A DNA stretch of 5,179 nt from Clostridia bacterium (GCA_017615495.1 JAGAAA010000094.1:1-5179); one strand, 5' to 3'. Counted from the stretch's first letter, positions 1 through 5,041 are shown. A program made the numbers and translations. Notes: generated by a model not told the origin, from the letters alone.

Positions 1-1
1 C

Positions 2-211
2 ATCGGGGGCCCGTCTCCGTTCAACAAATACACGACTCACGTCGGCAACGTTGGCGAGATCGTTGACGGTTGCGCCGTATGGGTCATCGGCAACGCGTTC
101 GAAAAGGTCGATGGCGTCTGGTATTACAAAGATACGGACGGCGCGTTGTATTCTGTTGCAGTCGTAGACGGCGCTGCGGTTTTGACTCCCTTTGTACAAC
201 AAGGCGCATAA
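2..211 (+). CDS. 3' end of an unrecognised protein gene (start lies outside the window)
   Basis: The frame beginning at base 2 is open from the window edge to a TAA at 209-211 and gives 69 C-terminal residues ending VQQGA. I prefer it to the other open frame here because its composition is protein-like (Val, Gly, Asp, Tyr and Trp rich, few Arg), and because it stops about 30 nt before a strong terminator. The competing frame is Arg-rich and reads straight through that terminator. The segment contains a DGVWYYKDTDGALYSVAV stretch, whose alternating aromatic, Val and Gly residues suggest a beta-rich C-terminal domain. I see no membrane segment, sorting motif or catalytic motif in the visible part. 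The family is not recognised and no function is proposed. The gene is probably the last of its transcription unit. Confidence 0.7.
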   Translation: MGGPSPFNKYTTHVGNVGEIVDGCAVWVIGNAFEKVDGVWYYKDTDGALYSVAVVDGAAVLTPFVQQGA

Positions 212-241
212 GTCTTTTAAGATTTAGCGGCAACAAAAATC

Positions 242-274
242 AGGCGTGGCAGAAATGCCACGCCTTTTCTTTTT
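242..274 (+). terminator. Strong intrinsic terminator of the upstream plus-strand gene
   Basis: A perfect 10-bp stem, AGGCGTGGCA (242-251) with TGCCACGCCT (256-265), is closed by a GAAA tetraloop and followed by TTTCTTTTT. It lies 30 nt after the TAA of the partial gene. On the minus strand the same stem is followed by GATTTTTG, so it may also stop transcription coming from the right, behind the minus-strand terminator at 280-307. Confidence 0.92.
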
Positions 275-279
275 CCTAC

Positions 280-307
280 AAAAAATACCTCTCGGTTTGA
301 GAGGTAT
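280..307 (-). terminator. Intrinsic terminator of the rpsT cluster
   Basis: Read on the minus strand, a 9-bp perfect stem ATACCTCTC / GAGAGGTAT (plus-strand arms 285-293 and 299-307) with a 5-nt loop runs into a T6 tract (plus strand A280-285). It begins 24 nt after the stop codon of the DUF4364 gene. With the terminator at 242-274 it forms a convergent pair that insulates two opposing transcription units. In the plus direction the stem is followed by CGTTTGCTTTTTTT, so weak activity that way is also possible. Confidence 0.88.
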
Positions 308-330
308 CGTTTGCTTTTTTTGATTACGGC

Positions 331-858
331 TTAACAATCTAATAAATTATCACACAGTGCGCTGTAAACGGATCCCGCGCGGTTCTGCCAATTCTTGAAC
401 ATAAACAGGGCGGTCTCCTTGCTTTCCACCACCATCTTGAGTTCCACCAAGGCGCCTTCGCCGCCCGGCTTCAAAATACGCAAAACGACGGTGTAGGTCT
501 GGTCGCTGTTGCGGAAGTAATCGCTGACGTACTCCTGACGACGGCGGTACTTCATGCGGTCGTTTTTGACCGACGTATTGATCTCCTCACGCAGGGAGAT
601 GGGGATGCGCGTATAGAAGTTGGCAAGGCACATCCTGCCGTCCGGGGTGATGGTGTAGGTGATCTTGTTTTGCGAGGTCTTTTTCTGAATGAAGGAAACG
701 TCCTCCAAAGCGGCGATGGCATCCTTGCAATCCATATAATTCATCCAATCGTGGTCGCTGGTGCAAAGGTCGGTCAAGACGTCTTCCTCGAGGGGTACGT
801 CCATCTTGTCCATCGCGTACAATAATATTAATTTTATAAGGGTGGTATCCGACGCCAT
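331..858 (-). CDS. DUF4364 family protein (predicted winged-helix protein)
   Basis: The 175-residue product matches the DUF4364 family of Clostridia by recall of family features. These are the N-terminal LIKLILLYAMDKMDVPL helix (residues 7-23), a helical segment to about residue 60, the beta-wing and helix motif YTITPDGRMCLANFYTRIP (68-86), and the following SLREEI. The N-terminal 95 residues fit a winged helix-turn-helix fold. A basic linker (KYRRRQEY, 103-110) precedes a C-terminal alpha/beta segment (YTVVLRILK, then LVELKMVVESKETALFMFKNW). There is no signal peptide or membrane segment, so it is probably cytosolic. The start is supported by GAGG at 865-868, 6 nt before the ATG. It is the last gene of the rpsT cluster, 11 nt after the 246-residue gene, with a terminator 24 nt after its stop. 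A regulatory role is inferred from the fold only; no target is known to me. Confidence 0.85.
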   Translation of the reverse strand: MASDTTLIKLILLYAMDKMDVPLEEDVLTDLCTSDHDWMNYMDCKDAIAALEDVSFIQKKTSQNKITYTITPDGRMCLANFYTRIPISLREEINTSVKNDRMKYRRRQEYVSDYFRNSDQTYTVVLRILKPGGEGALVELKMVVESKETALFMFKNWQNRAGSVYSALCDNLLDC

Positions 859-864
859 AATTTA

Positions 865-868
865 CCTC
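865..868 (-). promoter_or_regulatory. Ribosome binding site of the DUF4364 gene
   Basis: GAGG (minus strand) lies 6 nt before the ATG at 856-858, inside the 11-nt gap after the TGA of the preceding gene. Its position fixes the start codon and suggests re-initiation or coupling with the upstream gene. Confidence 0.75.
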
Positions 869-869
869 G

Positions 870-1610
870 TCAAATCAAGGCGTAAAGCGCCAGAAATTCC
901 GAAATGTCGCTAAATTTGCGCTCCGCTTTTTTGTTGCCGTCCAAGGCGAGTTTGAGCCCGATCCAAATCGTCTTGATGATTTTCGGGTTGCCTTTTTCGA
1001 GGGCGTAGAACAAACCGTCCGTCAGGGCGGTGAGGTCCTCTCTCTTCTTTTGCGAAAGCTTGTTGTCCCCGGCAAAAACCGTCCTCAGGGCGGTGAAGAG
1101 GGGGGCGGCGCTTTCCAAAACGGAATCGCTTATCGTGACGGTGCCTTCCGCCTCAACGGCTTGTTCCGCATCGTCGATGTCGCTTAAGAAGGATTGACGG
1201 AACGCCTTTTTGTAGGGCAGAAGAACGTTTTCACAAAACAGGCGATACCTTGCGTTGTTGTCCACGTTTGGCCAAAAACTTTGAATAAAAGAGGTCAGCG
1301 ACCTTGCTCCGGTATCAAAATCGTGGAGCAGACCGGTGACCAATGCAATGACTCTCTTGTTGCTTTTGGGAAGAACAAAGGCGTACCCGCTTTCCGTCTC
1401 GCGGACGGCGGCGGCAAGTTCGGACTCGTAGTCCACGCCTTTTTTGCAGTCGGTTACAAACGTGCGGAGCAGATCGCTGTAGATCAAGCACCTTAAGAGG
1501 TCCGTTATCGGCTTTTCCGTGATGATGAAGTTCGTGGTCGTAAGAGCCGTAACGGCTTCGTCAAACAGACGAAAGGCGTCCTCTTTTGTGTGGATCTTGA
1601 CTCCGGACAT
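870..1610 (-). CDS. Hypothetical protein, 246 residues, second gene of the rpsT cluster
   Basis: I do not recognise this family. The product is 246 residues, largely helical in appearance, with no signal peptide, transmembrane segment or catalytic motif that I can name. Visible features are an acidic N-terminal helix (TKEDAFRLFDEAV, 8-20), a central stretch rich in aromatics (FIQSFWPNVDNNARYRLFCENVLLPY), an acidic linker (DIDDAEQAVEAEG), and a basic C-terminal helical region (KTIWIGLKLALDGNKKAERKF) ending FLALYALI. Coding is supported by the long open frame without low-complexity sequence and by tight spacing: 11 nt after rpsT and 11 nt before the DUF4364 gene. The start is the weak point. 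The 11 nt before the ATG are TTTTTTACTTT with no SD, so translation may depend on coupling to rpsT or the start may be mis-set. Co-transcription with S20 hints at a growth-linked cytosolic role, but that is inference from position only. Confidence 0.75.
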   Translation of the reverse strand: MSGVKIHTKEDAFRLFDEAVTALTTTNFIITEKPITDLLRCLIYSDLLRTFVTDCKKGVDYESELAAAVRETESGYAFVLPKSNKRVIALVTGLLHDFDTGARSLTSFIQSFWPNVDNNARYRLFCENVLLPYKKAFRQSFLSDIDDAEQAVEAEGTVTISDSVLESAAPLFTALRTVFAGDNKLSQKKREDLTALTDGLFYALEKGNPKIIKTIWIGLKLALDGNKKAERKFSDISEFLALYALI

Positions 1611-1611
1611 A

Positions 1612-1627
1612 AAGTAAAAAATTACTT
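1612..1627 (-). other. AT-rich hairpin at the rpsT stop codon
   Basis: On the minus strand AAGTAA-TTTT-TTACTT forms a 6-bp stem with a 4-nt loop. It covers the TAA of rpsT and most of the gap before the next gene. The stem is mostly A-T and no T-tract follows it, so it is not a convincing terminator. It could dampen expression of the downstream genes relative to rpsT. Confidence 0.25.
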
Positions 1628-1888
1628 CTTGATGGCGTTGAGGGACTTATTCAAAGAGGCGATCTTGCGGGAAGCGGTGTTGATGTGGTAGACGCCGTCG
1701 CTCTTCGCTTTGTTGATGACGGAAACGGTCACGGGGAGCAAAGCTTCCGCGGCAGCCACGTCGCCGGCGGCGATCACAGCGTTGAACTTCTTAACGGCGG
1801 TCTTGACTTCGGAGCGGATCGCTTTGTTGCGAATGTACTCTTCTTTGGTGATAAGTACGCGCTTCTTTTGAGATTTGATGTTAGGCAT
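1622..1888 (-). CDS. rpsT: 30S ribosomal protein S20
   Basis: The 88-residue basic, Lys-rich, helical protein has the normal length and landmarks of bS20. It has the N-terminus MPNIKSQKKRV, the central KTAVKKFNAVIAAGD, and the C-terminal signature SDGVYHINTASRKIASLNKSL. S20 binds 16S rRNA and acts during early assembly of the small subunit. The start is fixed by AGGAG 5 nt upstream and by the conserved MPNIKS. The gene is first in a minus-strand cluster with an unknown gene and a DUF4364 gene, and is divergent from the GPR gene; rpsT next to gpr is a familiar Bacillota arrangement. A promoter of the form TTGCAA-18-TGATAAAAT precedes it. In E. coli S20 regulates its own translation; whether that holds here cannot be read from the sequence. 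Confidence 0.97.
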   Translation of the reverse strand: MPNIKSQKKRVLITKEEYIRNKAIRSEVKTAVKKFNAVIAAGDVAAAEALLPVTVSVINKAKSDGVYHINTASRKIASLNKSLNAIKK

Positions 1889-1893
1889 TTTTA

Positions 1894-1898
1894 CTCCT
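1894..1898 (-). promoter_or_regulatory. Ribosome binding site of rpsT
   Basis: AGGAG on the minus strand lies 5 nt before the rpsT ATG, within AAAAGGAGTAAAA. It is the strongest SD on the minus strand of this window, as expected for a ribosomal protein gene. Confidence 0.85.
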
Positions 1899-1902
1899 TT
1901 TC

Positions 1903-1915
1903 GGTGCGATGCACC
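1903..1915 (-). other. Small hairpin in the rpsT leader
   Basis: GGTGC-ATC-GCACC (minus strand) forms a 5-bp stem with a 3-nt loop just upstream of the SD, inside the predicted 5' untranslated region. It may be a structural element of the leader, possibly for feedback by S20, but it is too short to be assigned to a known leader class. Confidence 0.25.
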
Positions 1916-1941
1916 TTTCTGTTGTTTTTCACGTAGTTAGT

Positions 1942-1971
1942 ATTTTATCATAGCTCACGCCCCCTTTGCAA
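1942..1971 (-). promoter_or_regulatory. Promoter of the rpsT cluster (housekeeping sigma type)
   Basis: Read on the minus strand, TTGCAA (-35, 1966-1971) is followed after 18 nt by TAAAAT (-10, 1942-1947). The bases TGA immediately before the -10 give an extended -10. The start of transcription would fall about 45-50 nt before the rpsT ATG. The same -35 hexamer occurs in the promoters at 3521-3549 and 5042-5070. Confidence 0.72.
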
Positions 1972-2016
1972 TAATTTTTTGATAATATTTTATTTTATTT
2001 AACGCACGATAACCTT

Positions 2017-2769
2017 ATGGATTTCTTTTCGGAACTTGCTTTGGAAACGGCGGAAGCGGCAGGGCGCGGCGTAAAGATATCGGAGAAGCGGCTTTCCTCT
2101 TCCGTAACGCGGCTCAGCTTTGTGGCGCCCTCTGCCTTTGGCGAGGGCGGCGCGCGTGGGAAGGGGACGTATCACACTTTGATTTTGGCGGGAGACCCCT
2201 TGTCCGAAGACGCTTTGCTCGTGGAAATTGCCAAGGGGGTAGCCCGCTCCATTGCCCTTTTGCGGGGCGGAAAACGGCGTCGCGTGCTTGCCGTCGGGCT
2301 GGGCAATCCTTCCGCCGTCGTGGACGCCTTGGGCGCAGAATGCGTCAAAAAACTTTCCGCAGGGGAGAGGGGAAACTCTTATCTTGCCACGATGGTGCCT
2401 TCGGTTTTCGGCGCGACGGGGCTGGAGACCGCCCGCGTGGTAAAGGGGGTGGCTTCGGAATTCCGCCCCGACCTCATCCTAACGGTGGATACCTTGGCGA
2501 CCAAACGGGCGGAACGCTTGTTTCACGCCGTACAGGTGACGGATGGCGGCGTCGTGCCCGGCGGCGGGGTGGGTAACCGTCGCGAGCCCATCGCAAGCGA
2601 GAACTTTCACGTCCCCGTTGTCTCGGTGGGGGTGCCGCTCCTTGCCTATGCCGACCGCTGCGCCTCGCTTCCCACGGGGCTGGTGGTCACGCCAAAGGAG
2701 ATCGATCTCCTCGTGCCGCGCTTCGCTTTTGCCCTTGCTCAAGGGGTGGAAAAGGGGTTATTTGAGTAA
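2017..2769 (+). CDS. gpr: GPR-like germination protease (peptidase family A25), compact form
   Basis: GPR degrades small acid-soluble spore proteins during germination; it is made as a zymogen in the forespore. The 250-residue product keeps the family core: VGLGNPSAVVDALG (93-106), PSVFGATGLETARVVKGV (128-145), PDLILTVDTLATKRAER (151-167), VTDGGVVPGGGVGNRR (174-189), VPVVSVGVP (199-207) and the C-terminal VTPKEIDLLV (224-233). Asp103 and Asp158 align, from memory, with the two aspartates proposed as catalytic in Bacillus GPR (Asp127 and Asp193). It is much shorter than Bacillus GPR (about 370 residues). The N-terminus begins at the position of the mature enzyme (SELALE in place of RTDLA), and the roughly 80-residue insert before VTPKE is missing. 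No alternative in-frame start exists back to a stop at 1972-1974, and no SD is visible. The gene is divergent from rpsT, and its 3' end overlaps the convergent racemase gene by 12 bp. Membership in the family is secure; activity and zymogen control are uncertain. Confidence 0.88.
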   Translation: MDFFSELALETAEAAGRGVKISEKRLSSSVTRLSFVAPSAFGEGGARGKGTYHTLILAGDPLSEDALLVEIAKGVARSIALLRGGKRRRVLAVGLGNPSAVVDALGAECVKKLSAGERGNSYLATMVPSVFGATGLETARVVKGVASEFRPDLILTVDTLATKRAERLFHAVQVTDGGVVPGGGVGNRREPIASENFHVPVVSVGVPLLAYADRCASLPTGLVVTPKEIDLLVPRFAFALAQGVEKGLFE

Positions 2770-3453
2770 GGAAGAGAGAATGCAAAGATACCGTTCGGTT
2801 TGATCCTCGCCGGTGAACAAAAGTTCGATGGAGGGATTTTTACTCCCTTTTTCAGGCAAAACGGCGCTGACGAGGGCGGCAAGGTTCTCCGCGCCGTCCA
2901 GCAGTTTCGCCTTGGGCAAAACCCTTTTGAAAACACTTTTTGCAAAGGAATAATGCGAACATCCGAGGTAAACTTCCTCACAGTCGCCGTAAGGGAGAAG
3001 CAAGGGAGAAAGATACTCTTCCGTCAAGGCGGTTTTGGGGTACTCTTTGTCGATCAAGCCGGCAAGCGACGCGGGGGTCAAAACGCAAACGTTCGGGCTG
3101 ACGTTTGGGAGGTACAACGCCGTCGTCGGGGTGCAAAGCAAAAGCCCCTTTCCATTAAGGAGGTCGGGGCGGGGCAGGAGCCCGAAGACGGGCGGCACCA
3201 CCCTTTTTCGCACAAAGTCCAAAGCGGCAACGGAAAGGGTGTTGCATCCGAAGACCACCGCGTTGGCGCCGCGCTCCACAAGACGCCGCACCCCACGGAG
3301 GGCAATTTGCTTGAGTTCTTCGCCGCTCTTCTCCCCATAGGGGAGGTTTTTCCCGTCTGAAAGATAAACGTAGCCGTCCCCGCACCGATATTTGATCAAG
3401 GCGGCAAGCACGTTGAGCCCGCCTATCCCGCTGTCCATCACGCCTATTTTCAT
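2758..3453 (-). CDS. murI: Glutamate racemase (Asp/Glu racemase superfamily)
   Basis: MurI interconverts L- and D-glutamate without a cofactor and supplies D-Glu for peptidoglycan in the cytoplasm. The 231-residue product shows the motifs in order: MDSGIGGLNVL (6-16, with Asp7), LSDGKNLPYGEKS (31-43), FGCNTLS with catalytic Cys70 (68-74), YLGCSHYSF with catalytic Cys165 and His167 (162-170), and a C-terminal LLFTGEDQ (211-218). Both catalytic cysteines and the PYG loop are present. The protein is about 30-40 residues shorter than usual, and the second cysteine motif reads GCSHYS rather than the common GCTHYP, so it is a divergent or compact member; an aspartate racemase role is less likely but possible. 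The ATG gives the usual N-terminus, yet it has no well-spaced SD (AAGG lies about 13 nt upstream) and no clear promoter. The stop lies inside the 3' end of the GPR gene. Confidence 0.88.
   Translation of the reverse strand: MKIGVMDSGIGGLNVLAALIKYRCGDGYVYLSDGKNLPYGEKSGEELKQIALRGVRRLVERGANAVVFGCNTLSVAALDFVRKRVVPPVFGLLPRPDLLNGKGLLLCTPTTALYLPNVSPNVCVLTPASLAGLIDKEYPKTALTEEYLSPLLLPYGDCEEVYLGCSHYSFAKSVFKRVLPKAKLLDGAENLAALVSAVLPEKGSKNPSIELLFTGEDQTERYLCILSSLLK
2832..2852 (+). terminator. Possible weak terminator of the GPR gene, inside the racemase gene
   Basis: On the plus strand AGGGA-TTTTTAC-TCCCT forms a 5-bp stem followed by T's to 2852, starting 62 nt after the GPR stop codon. It is the first hairpin with a T-run downstream of GPR, but it also encodes part of the racemase C-terminus (minus strand). 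The stem is short, so confidence is low. Confidence 0.3.
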
Positions 3454-3473
3454 ACGCTAATATATGCCTTTTT

Positions 3474-3494
3474 GGGCAAAAAAGTTGCCCTTTT
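3474..3494 (+). terminator. Possible plus-strand terminator upstream of the FAD gene promoter
   Basis: GGGCAA-AAAAG-TTGCCC forms a perfect 6-bp stem followed by TTTT (3491-3494) on the plus strand. No plus-strand gene ends nearby, so its natural use would be to stop transcripts that read through from GPR antisense across the racemase gene. On the minus strand the stem is followed by A's, so it would not act as a terminator within the racemase leader. Confidence 0.38.
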
Positions 3495-3520
3495 CTCGCG
3501 TAAAAACTTTGATAATGCTA

Positions 3521-3549
3521 TTGCAATTTTTACTTGGGTGTGTTATAAT
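3521..3549 (+). promoter_or_regulatory. Promoter of the FAD-dependent oxidoreductase gene
   Basis: TTGCAA (-35, 3521-3526) is followed after 17 nt by TATAAT (-10, 3544-3549), preceded directly by TGT, which makes an extended -10. This is a strong housekeeping-type promoter. Transcription would begin near 3556, leaving a leader of about 55 nt that contains the palindrome at 3581-3598. Confidence 0.88.
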
Positions 3550-3580
3550 CGTCGAGTTGGCTGCGTGAACGCGGCAAAAT

Positions 3581-3598
3581 GCGGGCATTAATGCCCGC
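3581..3598. repeat. Perfect 18-bp palindrome in the FAD gene leader
   Basis: GCGGGCATTAATGCCCGC reads identically on both strands and ends 2 nt before the GGAG of the SD. As DNA it could be an operator. As RNA it folds into a 7-bp GC-rich stem with a TTAA loop that would sit against the ribosome binding site. No T-tract follows, so it is not a terminator. It does not match an operator that I can name. Confidence 0.6.
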
Positions 3599-3600
3599 CC

Positions 3601-3604
3601 GGAG
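3601..3604 (+). promoter_or_regulatory. Ribosome binding site of the FAD gene
   Basis: GGAG lies 5 nt before the ATG at 3610 and fixes that start over the ATG at 3579, which is in the same frame-independent leader but would break the Rossmann N-terminus. It directly follows the palindrome. Confidence 0.8.
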
Positions 3605-3609
3605 AAAAT

Positions 3610-5004
3610 ATGAAAACGGATTATTTGATCATCGGAGCCGGTCCTGCCGGCATCTTCACCGCTTTGGAACTCATCAAAAAGGGTTGCAAGGAAAAGATCA
3701 CCTTTGTGGAAAAGGGCGCGGCGATCGAAAAGCGCGCTTGCCCCAAAGCCAAGACGGGCGTTTGCATGAACTGCAAAAACTGCGCCATCACCACCGGGTT
3801 TTCCGGCGCGGGTGCTTTTTCGGACGGCAAACTCTCCCTCTCCGCTGACGTGGGCGGCGACCTGCCTGACCTCATCGGGTTTGAAACGGTGCAAGCCCTC
3901 ATCGAGTATACGGACAAGATATACCTCGACTTCGGCGCGGATAAAAAGATCGAAGGCGTGGGTCACTACGATGAGATCAAGGAAATACGCAAAAAGGCCA
4001 TCCAAGCCGGCTTGAAACTGGTGGATTGCCCCATCCGTCACATGGGCACCGAAAAGGCGCAAAAGATCTATTACGACATCGAGCAGTTCCTTTTGAACAA
4101 CGGGGTGGAAATGCACTTCAATTCCGAGTGCGTGGACCTCACCATCGACAACGAAGTTTGCACCGGCGCCGACGTGGTGATCGGCGGCAAGACCGAGCAC
4201 ATCGAGGCAAAGGAAGTCATCGTGGCAACCGGCCGCCGCGGCGCACTGTGGCTTGAAGTTATGTGCGCCAAGCACGGCATTCTGCACCAGCCCGGCACGG
4301 TGGACATCGGCGTCCGCGTGGAAGTGCGCAACGAGGTGATGGAGGAGATCAACAAGGTGCTTTACGAAGCCAAACTCATCGGTTACCCCAAGCCCTTCAA
4401 AAACAAAGTTCGTACCTTCTGTCAAAACCCCGGCGGCTTTGTCAGCCAGGAGAATTACGATGAAAACCTCGCGGTCGTGAACGGGCATTCCTATAAGGAA
4501 CTCAAATCCCCCAACACCAACCTCGCCATCCTCTGCTCGCACAACTTTACGCAACCCTTCAATCAACCCATCGAGTACGCAAAGAAGGTGGGCGAACTGA
4601 CCAACATGCTTGGCGCGGGCAAAATGCTCGTGCAACGCTACGGCGACATCCTGGACGGCAAGCGCACTTGGGCAAAGGAACTGGAGCACAGCAACGTGCG
4701 CCCCACCTTGAAGGACGCCGTGGCAGGGGACATCACCGCCGCCATGCCGTACCGCGCAATGCTCTCCATCATCAACTTCATCAAGAGCGTGGACGTCATC
4801 GTCCCCGGCTTTGCTTCGGATGAAACGCTCCTTTACTCGCCGGAACTCAAGTTCTATTCCAACAAGATCAAGATGGATGAGGACCTCTCCACCTCCATCG
4901 CGCATCTGCATTGCTTGGGCGACAGCACGGGCTGGACTAGGGGGCTGATGATGGCGTCGGTGATGGGTGTCTATTTGGCTAGGAAGATCACGGAAATCAA
5001 ATGA
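3610..5004 (+). CDS. FAD-dependent oxidoreductase, COG2509 type (substrate unknown)
   Basis: The 464-residue protein begins with a textbook Rossmann dinucleotide-binding motif, DYLIIGAGPAGIFTALEL (4-21), with the acidic residue after the second strand in FVEKG (32-36). Four cysteines follow as C-x7-C-x2-C-x2-C (44, 52, 55, 58), then the family signature TGFSGAGAFSDGKLSLS (62-78). A second nucleotide-binding signature VATGRRG lies at 205-211, and the C-terminal FAD-contact motif LGDSTGWTRGLMMASVMG lies at 436-453. These features place it, by recall, in the uncharacterised FAD-dependent dehydrogenases of COG2509. The cysteines could bind an Fe-S cluster or zinc, or be redox active; the sequence does not decide. 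There is no signal peptide, so it is cytosolic. It is probably monocistronic, with its own promoter and SD, and the leader palindrome suggests regulation. The substrate and electron partner are unknown. Confidence 0.92.
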   Translation: MKTDYLIIGAGPAGIFTALELIKKGCKEKITFVEKGAAIEKRACPKAKTGVCMNCKNCAITTGFSGAGAFSDGKLSLSADVGGDLPDLIGFETVQALIEYTDKIYLDFGADKKIEGVGHYDEIKEIRKKAIQAGLKLVDCPIRHMGTEKAQKIYYDIEQFLLNNGVEMHFNSECVDLTIDNEVCTGADVVIGGKTEHIEAKEVIVATGRRGALWLEVMCAKHGILHQPGTVDIGVRVEVRNEVMEEINKVLYEAKLIGYPKPFKNKVRTFCQNPGGFVSQENYDENLAVVNGHSYKELKSPNTNLAILCSHNFTQPFNQPIEYAKKVGELTNMLGAGKMLVQRYGDILDGKRTWAKELEHSNVRPTLKDAVAGDITAAMPYRAMLSIINFIKSVDVIVPGFASDETLLYSPELKFYSNKIKMDEDLSTSIAHLHCLGDSTGWTRGLMMASVMGVYLARKITEIK

Positions 5005-5011
5005 GCGACAA

Positions 5012-5030
5012 AAACTGCGCGACAGTTTCT
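5012..5030 (+). terminator. Weak terminator-like hairpin after the FAD gene
   Basis: AAACTG-CGCGA-CAGTTT forms a 6-bp stem with a 5-nt loop, beginning 8 nt after the TGA and followed only by CT and TAT. The stem has few G-C pairs and the T-run is broken, so read-through into the tRNA gene is likely. Confidence 0.3.
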
Positions 5031-5041
5031 TATAAAAACAG

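Noticed and set aside
70..300. 76-codon plus-strand open frame at the left edge
   Set aside because: The product is Arg and Cys rich and runs through the strong terminator at 242-274 and into the next hairpin. The frame ending at 211 is a better gene.
1685..1936. 83-codon plus-strand open frame over rpsT
   Set aside because: It lies antisense to a certain ribosomal protein gene and extends over its SD; the product has no family features.
1966..1971. TTGCAA as a shared -35 for a divergent GPR promoter
   Set aside because: TTGCAA is self-complementary, so it can be read both ways, but on the plus strand the best -10 at 17 nt spacing is TTTATT with no extended element. Too weak to annotate.
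3084..3108. Inverted repeat CAAACGT...ACGTTTG within the racemase gene
   Set aside because: It arises from the repeated PNVSPNV coding segment and has no T-run or regulatory position.
2800..3360. 186-codon plus-strand open frame across the racemase gene
   Set aside because: It is a shadow of the racemase frame. The minus-strand product has the full set of MurI motifs; the plus-strand product is Gly, Arg and Gln rich without recognisable features.
3504..3526. TTGCAA at 3521 as a -35 for the racemase gene
   Set aside because: On the minus strand the hexamer at 17 nt spacing is TTACGC, which is not a -10.
3457..4911. 484-codon minus-strand open frame antisense to the FAD gene
   Set aside because: Its codons are in exact register with the FAD codons, so it stays open simply because the FAD gene uses no TTA, CTA or TCA codons in that stretch. 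The product is His, Val and Phe rich with no motif, and the sense frame has a promoter, an SD and clear FAD-binding motifs.
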